A DNA stretch of 20,603 bases, taken from positions 1 through 20,603 of the IMG/VR virus record IMGVR_UViG_3300007541_000308; one strand, written 5' to 3'. The notes under the pieces were generated by a model that ran no database searches, was not told where the DNA came from, and saw only the letters and a program-made list of their open reading frames with translations. The number at the start of each line of letters is the position of its first letter. Position 1 is the stretch's first letter. Shown here one piece after another: positions 8,841-17,077 of the stretch. The translations under genes were made by a program, and so were the position numbers. The stretch comes from a virus.

Positions 8841-11800
8841 ATGGCACAAAAAACTAATCTTAATGTTAACCCATATTTTGATGACTTTGATTCTGAAAAG
8901 AATTTTTATAAAGTTCTTTTCAATCCAGCAAAACCAGTACAGTCTAGAGAATTAAATACAATCCAATCTATTTTACAAAATCAAATAGAGTCTTTTGGTA
9001 GTCATATATTTAAAGAAGGATCTGTTGTAATACCTGGTGGTGTTTCTTACGATTCAGAATATTGTGCAGTAAAATTAAATCCTACATCTTTCGGTGTAGA
9101 TTTATCTTTTTATATAGAAAAATATGTTGGTCAAATAATAAGAGGCGAAGTATCAGGATTATCCGCTATTGTAAAAAGTGTAGTTTTTCCAGATGGAAAT
9201 AATGTTGAAAACATCACATTGTATGTGAAGTATTTGGAATCTGATAATGACTTTAATCAGTCATTCTTTTTAGATGGAGAATCTTTATTATCAACTGAAG
9301 CAATTTCTTACGGAATAAACAATACTGTTATATCTGATGGAACTCCTTTTGCATCTTTAATTTCGGAAAATGCCACTGCAATTGGATCTTCAGTGTCAAT
9401 TGATGATGGTATATATTTTGTCAGAGGAACTTTTGTAAATGTTAGTAAGCATACTTTAATTTTAGATTATTATAATAACGTATCATCTTATAGAGTAGGA
9501 TTAAACGTATCTGAGCAAATTATTACGTCTAAAGAAGATACATCTTTATTTGATAATGCAAAAGGTTTTACAAATTTTTCTGCGCCTGGAGCAGACAGAT
9601 TAAAAATTGAGTTGTCTTTAACAAAAAAATTATTAACTGATACAAATGATGTAGATTTTATTGAATTATTAAGAGTTGAAAATGGTTTCCTTAAAAAACT
9701 TGAAAATAAAGCAAATTATAATTTAATAAAAGATTATATTGCACAAAGAACTTATGATGAATCTGGAAATTATAGTGTAGTTCCTTTTAATATTTCTCTT
9801 AATAACTCTTTAAATAATTTATTGGGCAATAATGGTTTATATTTTGATGAGGATATAACGTCTGGAGGAAATACACCCTCAGATGATTTAATGTGTGTAA
9901 GTATCAGTCCTGGAAAAGCTTATGTTAAAGGATATGATGTAGAAAAAACTGGAACAACAACTATAGATGTTCAAAAACCAAGAGATACTCAAAAGATTAA
10001 AGATGTCTTAGTTCCATTTAGAATGGGTAATTTATTGAGAATCAATAATGTTTATGGTGCAGTTCCAAATAAAAAAACAATAGGTTTTTATAGTAAAAGA
10101 AGAAATCTAACAACAAATCCTCAAGGATTGAGAATAGGTGACGCTAGAGTTTATTTGTGTAAACTTACAGATTCTCCATATTCTTCTGCAGAAACTAAGT
10201 GGGATCTATATCTTTATGATATTCAATTTTATACAGAATTAACATTAAATAGTTCATTAACATCTGGTGAATTACCAGTTTCTTCAGTGATTGTAGGTAA
10301 CAGTAGTGGTGCTGTTGCTTATGTTGTAAATGCTGGTACATCAGGAACTGTTGCTACAGTAAGACAAGCATCTGGAAGTTTTATAAAAAATGAATCCATA
10401 ACAATTAATGGTGTAACAACGCTTCCCAGATTTATTACAGAAATAAAATCATATAATTCTTCAGATATTAAATCTGTGTATTATAATGGATCTACAAAAT
10501 TTTTAGCAGATACTGTTTTAGATTCTTATATTCCTAAAGGATTTAGTAGACAAGACCAAATTACAATACAATCTGATGGAACTACAACTCCTGTAGGTAA
10601 ATCTTTTAGTGGAATAACAACTGATACTATTGTAAGATATTCTAGAGTTGGGTTTAACACAGAAACATTTAACGTAGTATCCAGTATTTCTGCTGATAAT
10701 ACTTCTCTCACTTTATCTGGAATAACTTCAGTTACAAATGTAAATGATGGTGATTTAACTGATTCTGAAATACAAGTAAGATTTTTAATTGGAAGTTCTT
10801 CGATTAAAAATCAAAATTCTTCTTATCTATATTCAGTTTTACCAAATACAAATATTTCAACTATAGATTTAAATAATTCACAATTAACATTTTCATCTCA
10901 ATGTACTACTGGATTATCTGCAATATCAAATAATACGTTGGTATTAAATGTACAAAATTTTGATCTTCCTACAAATTATGATACAGTAAAATTTGATACC
11001 TTTGATCCTGAAAAATATTCTATACACTACACTGATGGTACAATAGAACCTTTAACGGATGATCAGGTTACTTTTAATATAGATTACACTCAGATTACAT
11101 TTAATGGAATACAAAATAAAACTCCATATATTGTAAACGGAACATTTGTGAAAACTGGTATACAAAGTAAAGTAAAAGTACACAAAAAGAGTGAAATATT
11201 ATCAGTAAATCTATCAAAATATGAATCTTCAGGTTCAAATTCTAATTCATCTGTTAATGATGGATTGACTTTTAATAATTATTATGGATTAAGAGTTCAA
11301 GATTCTGAAATATGTCTAAGATATCCAGATGTAATTAGAGTTTTGGCAGTTTATGAATCTTTAGACACACTTTCACCATCTTTTGATCAATTAACATTTT
11401 CTTCACTATATGGAATTTCAGACAATGCAGTAATTGGTGAAGATATTGTTGGCAAAACTAGCAAATCTATAGCCAGAGTTGTAGGAAAATCTTCAAATAG
11501 TGTAGATTTTGTCTATTTGAATGCCAATAAATTTCAACTTGATGAAGAAGTAGTCTTTAAAGACTCTGGTATAAGAGCGCCAATTTTATCCATAAGTGTG
11601 GGTAGATATAAAAATATAACAAGTTCCTTTAAGTTGGATAAGGGGCAAAAAAATCAATATTATGATTATTCAAAATTAATAAGAAACAGAGGTGAATCAG
11701 AACCATCTAGGAAATTATCTATAGTTTTTGATCGTTATGATATTCCTGCTAGTGACTCTGGAGAACTGTTTAGTGTATTAAGTTATAATGGAGAAAACTA

Positions 11801-14800
11801 TGGAAAAGACATACCCAACATTGGATTTTTAAATGTTAGAGCATCTGATACTTTAGATTTTAGACCAAGAGTATCTTATTTTAGCAATTCTACATCATCA
11901 CCATTTGATTTTTCATCAAGAGATTTAGAAACTTCTTTAAGAGTAATATTTACACCAAATGAATCTTGTTTGATAAACTATGAATTTTATTTGGGAAGAA
12001 TTGATAAAGTATATCTTGATAGTTATGGAACATTTATTGTAGAAAAAGGAATATCTTCAACAAATCCAAAAGAACCATTCAAGTCCTCAGATTTATTGGA
12101 AGTTGCTTCAATATCATTACCACCATATCTTTACGATATAAGTGACGCAAAAGTGTCTTTGATAGATAACAGAAGATACACGATGAGAGACATTGGAAAG
12201 ATAGAAGACAGAGTAGAAAACTTAGAGATTGTCACTTCTCTTTCACTGTTAGAAGTAAATACCCAAACTTTACAGATACAAGATTCTGAAGGAATAAATC
12301 GTTTTAAAACTGGATTTTTTGCAGATTCTTTTAAAAATGATTCTTTTATTGACCATGGATATTCATTGTCAGAAATAGATTTTTCTAGAAATGAGTTAAC
12401 ACCATTAATATCAAAAAATAGTTTAAAAAATCAAATTATTCCTGCGTCAAATCAAGTAGATTTATCTCAAAATTTTGAATTATTGGACAATAGAGTTAGA
12501 AAGACTGGAAATGTTGTAACATTAGATTATGAAAATGCTGATTGGATAGAACAACCATTAGCTACAAGAGTAGAGAATGTAAATCCATTCCATGTCATTC
12601 AATATGTTGGAGATATTAGATTAAATCCATTTAGAGATACGTGGATAAGAACAGTAGAACTTCCAGATAGAATTATTACTCATAATAACACTTTAAACTT
12701 AGAAAGTACAGTAAATACTGAAAGGATAACTTTAAATAATGTTGACAATACTACTGGATCTGGATCTGGTGGATTGGGTGTTGGTCAAGTTCGTGACACT
12801 TGGACTGAGTTAAGTTTAAGTGACTCTGATGATGCCATTAGTTCAAGTGAGTCTTTCACTTCATCATCTTCTAGTACTTCACAATCAACCGAAAGATCTT
12901 TTGTGGAAAGTGAACTTGACGCTTTCATGAGATCTAGAAACACTGAATTTACGGTTTCTAACTTAAAGTCATTTACTCAATATTATCCATTTTTGGATGG
13001 TAATGGATTAATAGACTTTACTCCAAAATTAATAGAAGTAACAAAAGATTTAGAACTGCAAAATCCAGGAACAAATGGTCCTTTTATAAGTGGTGAAAAT
13101 ATAGTAGGTTTTAATGGTGGTGATCCCATTATTACATTTAGACTTGCCAAACCAAATCATAAATTTGGTCCATATAATGGTCCAGATCTAAAAAAAATAT
13201 ATGAATCAAATCCATACTCAAAAAATGAATCAATACCATCAGAATATAGTGAATCTACAACAGTATTAAATATTGACACATTCTCTTTATCAGACGAGAA
13301 TGAAGGATTATATTCTGGATACTTAGTTCGAGGAGCACTATTGATTGGTGAAACTAGTAGAGCATATGCTTATGTTAGAGATTTAAGATTAATTACAGAT
13401 AATTATGGTGATTTAATAGGAACTTTCTTTATTAGAGATCCAAATACTTCACCACCTCCAACTAATAGATTTTCTACTGGAAATAAGACATTTAAGTTGT
13501 CTACAAGTTTAAATAATGAAAATGGTTTATTGAATGGCACAGATATATCATCTGCAGAAACAAATTACTTATCAGAAGGTACAGTACAAACATATCAAAA
13601 TATAGTAAGACAGCATACAATTGATGCCTCATTAGTAACAACAAATAACATAAGAACAAGAACTCTTACTTCCGTAAGAAATGAAAGTATATCTTCAATA
13701 TCACTACCAGAACCTCCTGCTCCAGTAATTAATATAACTCAACAGAATATAACCCAACAAAATATAACTCAAAATGTTACTAACGTTACTAGAAATGTAA
13801 CGAGAATTATTCAACAACAAACTCATGCTGATCCTCTAGCACAAACATTCCTTGTTGGTTCCAGTAGAGGACTAAACTCATTTAATGATGATGTAAATGG
13901 TGCATTTTTAACTGCAGTAGATTTATTCTTTGCTAAAAAAGACCCAGGAAATGCTCCAGTAACTGTTCAGATTAGAACTGTAGAATTGGGTGTTCCAACT
14001 TTAACTATTATTGGAGATCCTGTTGTATTGACACCTTCTGATGTTGATGTATCTTCAGATGGATCAGTACCGACTAGAGTTACTTTCCCATATCCAATAT
14101 TTTTACCACCAAGTCTTGAATATGCGATTGTAATTCTTGCACCACAGAGCGATCAATATGAACTTTGGGTTGCAAGAATGGGTGAAAAAACAGTTAATAC
14201 ATCAAATCTTCCTGATGTTGAAAGTGTAAGATACACAAAACAGTTTGCAATTGGAAGTTTATTTAAATCACAAAATGGTTCAATATGGACAGATGATCAA
14301 TATGAAGATTTGAAATTTAAATTATACAAAGCTAAATTTACATCTTTAACTGGTATTGCATACTTCCAAAATCCATCTTTAGATAAGAGTAATGAATATA
14401 TTAGAAAATTGATTAACAATCCAATAAAAGTTTTCCCAAGAAAACTTAAAGTTGGTATAACAACAACATATGATTCCGATATTATCAATAATATATTAAC
14501 AATAGGTAGAAAAGTAGGAGAAGATGAAAATCAAGAAATTTATGGAACTATAGTCGGCACTGGATGTTCTGTATCATCTGTACAGATAAGTAATACTGGT
14601 AGAAATTATGGTGTAGGGGTTTCTACAGTAACCGTATTTCCAATTTCTTCAAATGGAACTGGATTAAAATTAAAAATAACTGCAGATGCAAATGGTTTAA
14701 TAACATCAGCAGAAGTTAATGGTAATGATTTTGGACATGGTTATTCTATTGGTGACGCTGTTGGTATTGTAACAGATGATGTTACAGGTAAAAAAGGTCA

Positions 14801-16334
14801 AAACGCTATAATTACAATAACTGGTAATAACAATGCAATTGATACTTTATATCTTTCCAATGTTCAAGGTAACCAATTCTCTGGTGGAGAATTGCATTAT
14901 TTTGCAAATGATGGTAGTAAAACTGGATTGGGAACTGAAATATTATCAAGTACAGAATACGGTAGTTTTTCTGATGGAAAATATTTTAAAGTAGATCATT
15001 TTAATCATGGAATGTATGCATCAAACAATATAGTTGAATTAAGTGGAGTTAGTCCCGATACACCATCATCTTTATTAAGTAGTGAATTACTAATAACAGA
15101 TTCTTCTTTACAAATACCATCTATAGATTCAGAATATTTTGACACCTTTGAAGGTATATCAGTTGATGATGATTATCCTGGATATTTAATTATAAATGGA
15201 GAAATTATTAAATATACTGATGTTGATAGTGGTGTCATTAGTGGATTAGAGAGGGAAATTGATTCTACATTAACTAGAAATCATGGTCAAAATTCCGTTG
15301 TTAGAAAATATGAATTGGGTGGAGTATCATTACGAAGAATTAACAAAAAACATAATTTAGTGGATTCAAATATAGACTTAGATAGTTATTATTTGGAGAT
15401 TGATAGAGGAGGTTTAGAAGATGGTTACGTTTTTGCAAAGAGTAGAACAAATGATAATAGTGGCCCAATGCTATCTTTCAATTCAGAAAAAAGTGCTGGA
15501 GGATTCAATGCTTATGCATCAGAAAATATAGTATATGATACTGCAATACCTTTTTATAATATTATTATACCTGGAGCATCAACTGAAGTAACGTCTCAAA
15601 TGAGAACTATTTCTGGAACAAGTTGTAATGGAAGTGAGCTATCATTTGTTGATTTAGGTTATGAAAATATAACTTTAAATCAGGCGAATAAGTTAAATCA
15701 GATTAGATTAATAGCATCTAATACAAATTCAGAAGAATATCTGGATTCAATGCCCAGAAATAAATCACAAATAACCGCATTGACATTAAAATCTAATAAC
15801 TATAATTTATCTCCAATGATTTTCTTGGATGATACATTTACTGAATATCACAGCGTAAGATTAAATAACCCAGTTACAAATTATCCTTCTGATGGTAGAG
15901 TTAATAGTGTTTTAGATGATCCTCATGCAGCAATTTATGTTTCTAAAACTATTAGATTAACCCAACCTTCAAATAGTTTAAGAGTTATTTTATCAGCATA
16001 TCGTCATTCTTCTTCAGATTTTAGGGTTCTTTATTCATTAATAAAACCAGAGTCAAATGAATCTGTACCATCATTTAATTTGTTCCCTGGATATGATAAC
16101 TTGACAACTGATAATAATTTAGATGGTTACCTCGATGTTGTTGATATTTCAAAAAATAGTGGTTTATCAGATACTCCAGTTCCAAGTAGTTTGGAAAACC
16201 AATTCTTAGAATATCAATACACTGCACCAGATGTTGGACCATTTATTGGATTTACAATTAAGGTAGTTATGTCTGGAACAAGGCAAGATAAATACCCAAG
16301 ATTAAAAGATATGAGAGCAATTGCATTAGCATAA
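8841..16334 (+). CDS. Giant DUF4815-type virion structural protein
   Basis: The product is 2497 residues. Residues 10-67 ('NPYFDDFDSEKNFYKVLF', 'VQSRELNTIQSILQNQIE', 'GSHIFKEGSVVIPGG') and 355-368 ('ISPGKAYVKGYDVE') match the DUF4815-type domain of T4-like marine phages, from memory of the family. Next come a 'RDTWIRTVELPDRI' segment, a Gly-rich then Ser-rich linker (Ser tract at residues 1327-1354), and an N-I-T-Q periodic stretch at 1630-1660. A 'HADPLAQTFLVG' domain follows, ending near 'VARMGE' (about 1662-1782), then a G-x-G-Y pair (1911-1977) and an 'EREIDSTLTRNHGQ' module (2115-2158). The C-terminal domain has 'DPHAAIYVSKTIRL', 'LSAYRHSSSDFRVLYSLIKP' and a terminal 'RLKDMRAIALA'. It occupies the place of T4 genes 9-12 and wac, so a baseplate-pin, fibre-adaptor or fibre role is plausible, but this is inference. 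It has no Shine-Dalgarno sequence and its stop overlaps the next start (TAATG). Confidence 0.9.
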   Translation: MAQKTNLNVNPYFDDFDSEKNFYKVLFNPAKPVQSRELNTIQSILQNQIESFGSHIFKEGSVVIPGGVSYDSEYCAVKLNPTSFGVDLSFYIEKYVGQIIRGEVSGLSAIVKSVVFPDGNNVENITLYVKYLESDNDFNQSFFLDGESLLSTEAISYGINNTVISDGTPFASLISENATAIGSSVSIDDGIYFVRGTFVNVSKHTLILDYYNNVSSYRVGLNVSEQIITSKEDTSLFDNAKGFTNFSAPGADRLKIELSLTKKLLTDTNDVDFIELLRVENGFLKKLENKANYNLIKDYIAQRTYDESGNYSVVPFNISLNNSLNNLLGNNGLYFDEDITSGGNTPSDDLMCVSISPGKAYVKGYDVEKTGTTTIDVQKPRDTQKIKDVLVPFRMGNLLRINNVYGAVPNKKTIGFYSKRRNLTTNPQGLRIGDARVYLCKLTDSPYSSAETKWDLYLYDIQFYTELTLNSSLTSGELPVSSVIVGNSSGAVAYVVNAGTSGTVATVRQASGSFIKNESITINGVTTLPRFITEIKSYNSSDIKSVYYNGSTKFLADTVLDSYIPKGFSRQDQITIQSDGTTTPVGKSFSGITTDTIVRYSRVGFNTETFNVVSSISADNTSLTLSGITSVTNVNDGDLTDSEIQVRFLIGSSSIKNQNSSYLYSVLPNTNISTIDLNNSQLTFSSQCTTGLSAISNNTLVLNVQNFDLPTNYDTVKFDTFDPEKYSIHYTDGTIEPLTDDQVTFNIDYTQITFNGIQNKTPYIVNGTFVKTGIQSKVKVHKKSEILSVNLSKYESSGSNSNSSVNDGLTFNNYYGLRVQDSEICLRYPDVIRVLAVYESLDTLSPSFDQLTFSSLYGISDNAVIGEDIVGKTSKSIARVVGKSSNSVDFVYLNANKFQLDEEVVFKDSGIRAPILSISVGRYKNITSSFKLDKGQKNQYYDYSKLIRNRGESEPSRKLSIVFDRYDIPASDSGELFSVLSYNGENYGKDIPNIGFLNVRASDTLDFRPRVSYFSNSTSSPFDFSSRDLETSLRVIFTPNESCLINYEFYLGRIDKVYLDSYGTFIVEKGISSTNPKEPFKSSDLLEVASISLPPYLYDISDAKVSLIDNRRYTMRDIGKIEDRVENLEIVTSLSLLEVNTQTLQIQDSEGINRFKTGFFADSFKNDSFIDHGYSLSEIDFSRNELTPLISKNSLKNQIIPASNQVDLSQNFELLDNRVRKTGNVVTLDYENADWIEQPLATRVENVNPFHVIQYVGDIRLNPFRDTWIRTVELPDRIITHNNTLNLESTVNTERITLNNVDNTTGSGSGGLGVGQVRDTWTELSLSDSDDAISSSESFTSSSSSTSQSTERSFVESELDAFMRSRNTEFTVSNLKSFTQYYPFLDGNGLIDFTPKLIEVTKDLELQNPGTNGPFISGENIVGFNGGDPIITFRLAKPNHKFGPYNGPDLKKIYESNPYSKNESIPSEYSESTTVLNIDTFSLSDENEGLYSGYLVRGALLIGETSRAYAYVRDLRLITDNYGDLIGTFFIRDPNTSPPPTNRFSTGNKTFKLSTSLNNENGLLNGTDISSAETNYLSEGTVQTYQNIVRQHTIDASLVTTNNIRTRTLTSVRNESISSISLPEPPAPVINITQQNITQQNITQNVTNVTRNVTRIIQQQTHADPLAQTFLVGSSRGLNSFNDDVNGAFLTAVDLFFAKKDPGNAPVTVQIRTVELGVPTLTIIGDPVVLTPSDVDVSSDGSVPTRVTFPYPIFLPPSLEYAIVILAPQSDQYELWVARMGEKTVNTSNLPDVESVRYTKQFAIGSLFKSQNGSIWTDDQYEDLKFKLYKAKFTSLTGIAYFQNPSLDKSNEYIRKLINNPIKVFPRKLKVGITTTYDSDIINNILTIGRKVGEDENQEIYGTIVGTGCSVSSVQISNTGRNYGVGVSTVTVFPISSNGTGLKLKITADANGLITSAEVNGNDFGHGYSIGDAVGIVTDDVTGKKGQNAIITITGNNNAIDTLYLSNVQGNQFSGGELHYFANDGSKTGLGTEILSSTEYGSFSDGKYFKVDHFNHGMYASNNIVELSGVSPDTPSSLLSSELLITDSSLQIPSIDSEYFDTFEGISVDDDYPGYLIINGEIIKYTDVDSGVISGLEREIDSTLTRNHGQNSVVRKYELGGVSLRRINKKHNLVDSNIDLDSYYLEIDRGGLEDGYVFAKSRTNDNSGPMLSFNSEKSAGGFNAYASENIVYDTAIPFYNIIIPGASTEVTSQMRTISGTSCNGSELSFVDLGYENITLNQANKLNQIRLIASNTNSEEYLDSMPRNKSQITALTLKSNNYNLSPMIFLDDTFTEYHSVRLNNPVTNYPSDGRVNSVLDDPHAAIYVSKTIRLTQPSNSLRVILSAYRHSSSDFRVLYSLIKPESNESVPSFNLFPGYDNLTTDNNLDGYLDVVDISKNSGLSDTPVPSSLENQFLEYQYTAPDVGPFIGFTIKVVMSGTRQDKYPRLKDMRAIALA
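12819..12902 (+). other. Ser-rich linker in the DUF4815-type protein
   Basis: Residues 1327-1354 are dominated by Ser with Asp, Glu and Thr and include runs of three and five Ser. A 'GSGSGGLGVG' stretch precedes it. It probably marks a flexible joint between an N-terminal DUF4815 part and a C-terminal fibre-like part. Confidence 0.75.
13728..13820 (+). repeat. N-I-T-Q periodic segment in the DUF4815-type protein
   Basis: Residues 1630-1660 read as short units NITQQ, NITQQ, NITQ, NVT, NVTR, NVTR, then IIQQQ. The strict spacing of Ile/Val between Asn and Thr/Gln resembles the shaft or trimerising segments of viral fibres. It directly precedes the 'HADPLAQTFLVG' domain. Confidence 0.75.
14571..14771 (+). 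repeat. G-x-G-Y repeat pair in the DUF4815-type protein
   Basis: Residues 1911-1977 contain 'VSSVQISNTGRNYGVGVSTV' and 'ITSAEVNGNDFGHGYSIGDA', joined by 'GTGLKLKITAD'. It is the same two-strand plus Gly-x-x-Tyr pattern found in the neighbouring structural proteins. Confidence 0.7.
15183..15314 (+). repeat. 'EREIDSTLTRNHGQ' module in the DUF4815-type protein
   Basis: This is the partner copy of the module at 3964-4140, at residues 2115-2158. It keeps the glutamate before the first strand pair, the E/D-R core, the His-Gly turn and the closing Val strand. Confidence 0.6.
16287..16294 (+). promoter_or_regulatory. Possible late-promoter box before the 71-residue gene
   Basis: GATAAATA fits a relaxed NATAAATA late-promoter pattern and lies 40 bases upstream of the start at 16334, inside the coding end of the 2497-residue protein gene. 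It lacks the following AT found at the three gap boxes. Support is weak. Confidence 0.25.
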
Positions 16335-16549
16335 TGGATAATTTAATAACGGTAGAAGGACATCCAAACCTTTTTAGAGATAAAAATACTGGTGCTATAG
16401 TTAATTGTGATAATGTTTCATATAAACAGTATTTAAATAGTATTTCAAATAGAATGAATACTAAAAAAGAAATTGAAGCCTTAAGAGGTGAAATTGATGA
16501 AATTAAATCTTTATTAAAGGAGTTATTAAATGAAACCAGAAGAAATTGA
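16334..16549 (+). CDS. Small protein with C-terminal coiled coil, conserved-type marine phage protein
   Basis: The product is 71 residues. The N-terminal half ('VEGHPNLFRDKNTGAIVNCD', residues 7-26) resembles a small protein I recall as common just upstream of gp13 in T4-like marine phages, where it is normally listed as hypothetical. The C-terminal half (about residues 40-69, 'KKEIEALRGEIDEIKSLLKE' onward) is charged and heptad-like with Ile/Leu at a/d positions, so it should form a coiled coil. The ATG shares one base with the preceding TAA, which suggests translational coupling. A GATAAATA box lies 40 bases upstream (16287-16294). It has no signal peptide or transmembrane segment. It sits amid head and tail genes, so a minor virion or assembly role (for instance a small trimeric or bundle-forming element) is possible but unproven. 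Confidence 0.85.
   Translation: MDNLITVEGHPNLFRDKNTGAIVNCDNVSYKQYLNSISNRMNTKKEIEALRGEIDEIKSLLKELLNETRRN
16516..16522 (+). promoter_or_regulatory. Strong ribosome binding site for the 54-residue gene
   Basis: AAAGGAG with a 7-base spacer to the ATG at 16530. It lies inside the coding sequence of the 71-residue gene and decides the start of the overlapping gene. No other start in the window has a comparable site. Confidence 0.75.
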
Positions 16550-16694
16550 ATTAAATGACTTTAATAAGTTATTTGAATATGAAAAACATTGTAGAGTAAT
16601 TGATCAATTAAGTGAAGATGAATTAAGAATTTTTTGTAAATTATACTTTAAATTATATTTAAAACAGCAAGAAGTAATATCATTATTTAATTAA
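16530..16694 (+). CDS. Small helical protein of 54 residues, unknown function
   Basis: This short frame starts at the ATG at 16530, inside the last 20 bases of the previous gene, and ends with TAA at 16692-16694. The start is well supported by AAAGGAG at 16516-16522 with a 7-base spacer, the only strong ribosome binding site I see in the window. The protein begins MKPEEIELNDFNKLFEYEKH and ends 'KLYLKQQEVISLFN'. It is Glu/Leu/Lys-rich and probably all-helical. It resembles tiny hypothetical proteins I recall before the neck genes of T4-like cyanophages, especially the 'LYLKQQEV' ending, but I cannot name a function. The overlapping frame suggests coupled expression with the 71-residue protein, so the two could be partners. 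Confidence 0.75.
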   Translation: MKPEEIELNDFNKLFEYEKHCRVIDQLSEDELRIFCKLYFKLYLKQQEVISLFN

Positions 16695-16695
16695 C

Positions 16696-16704
16696 CTAAA
16701 TAAT
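16696..16704 (+). promoter_or_regulatory. Candidate late promoter before the neck-gene unit
   Basis: CTAAATAAT lies in the 31-base gap before the 115-residue protein gene, 21 bases upstream of its ATG. It shares the TAAATAAT core with the boxes at 7230-7237 and 20526-20533. The -10-like position would drive the tightly packed run of genes through gp16. It differs from the T4 TATAAATA consensus at the first positions. Confidence 0.45.
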
Positions 16705-16725
16705 TGTACGATACTTTTGCAGTAA

Positions 16726-17073
16726 ATGGCAGCATACGTAGTCAATTTAAATATTAATACGGGTACATCATTTACTCAAACATTCAATTTATCTAATGAT
16801 AATGGATCTGCATTAAATCTTACTGATTATGATGTAAAATCACAACTGAGAAAACATCCACAAAGTAGTTCCTATATAAATTTCATTGCTACTGCAGTTT
16901 CTCCTCCATCTGAAGGTGTTATTAAAATAGAGTTAGAACCAAGTTCAACATCAAATTTAAAACCTGGAAGATATATGTATGACATTATTATTACAAATAA
17001 TGGAACTGGTGATATAACCAAAGTAATAGAAGGATCTGCGATTGTTTCTAAAAGTATAACAAGAGATAGTTAG
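16726..17073 (+). CDS. Small beta-type virion protein (115 residues), possibly Ig-like
   Basis: The start is fixed: an in-frame TAA lies directly before the ATG. The sequence alternates hydrophobic and polar residues throughout: 'YVVNLNINTGTSFTQTFNLS' at residues 4-23, 'LNLTDYDVKSQLRK' at about 31-44, 'GVIKIELEPSSTSNLKPGRY' at about 64-83, then 'MYDIIITNN' and 'VIEGSAIVSKSITR'. This pattern, with the 'L.PGRY.YDI' turn, is typical of single beta-sandwich domains on phage tails and capsids and recalls the N-terminal domain of baseplate upper proteins. That is fold-level inference only. I recall similar short proteins, labelled virion structural protein, before gp13 in T4-like cyanophages. The gene follows a 31-base gap holding a CTAAATAAT box and lies 4 bases from gp13, so it probably opens the neck-gene transcription unit. 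Confidence 0.8.
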   Translation: MAAYVVNLNINTGTSFTQTFNLSNDNGSALNLTDYDVKSQLRKHPQSSSYINFIATAVSPPSEGVIKIELEPSSTSNLKPGRYMYDIIITNNGTGDITKVIEGSAIVSKSITRDS

Positions 17074-17077
17074 TAAT

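Noticed and set aside
10526-10711. 61-codon open frame on the minus strand
   Set aside because: It lies wholly inside the DUF4815-type gene and resembles no protein I know.
13728-13820. DNA repeat suggestive of a CRISPR or iteron array
   Set aside because: The repetition is at protein level in frame (N-I-T-Q units), the DNA units vary and there are no spacers.
14297-14488. 63-codon open frame on the minus strand with hydrophobic content
   Set aside because: The hydrophobic look comes from antisense reading of Lys/Asn/Asp-rich codons, and no start signals are seen.
16695-16725. Possible terminator or tRNA in the largest gap
   Set aside because: The 31 bases have no convincing stem-loop with a T run and are too short for a tRNA.
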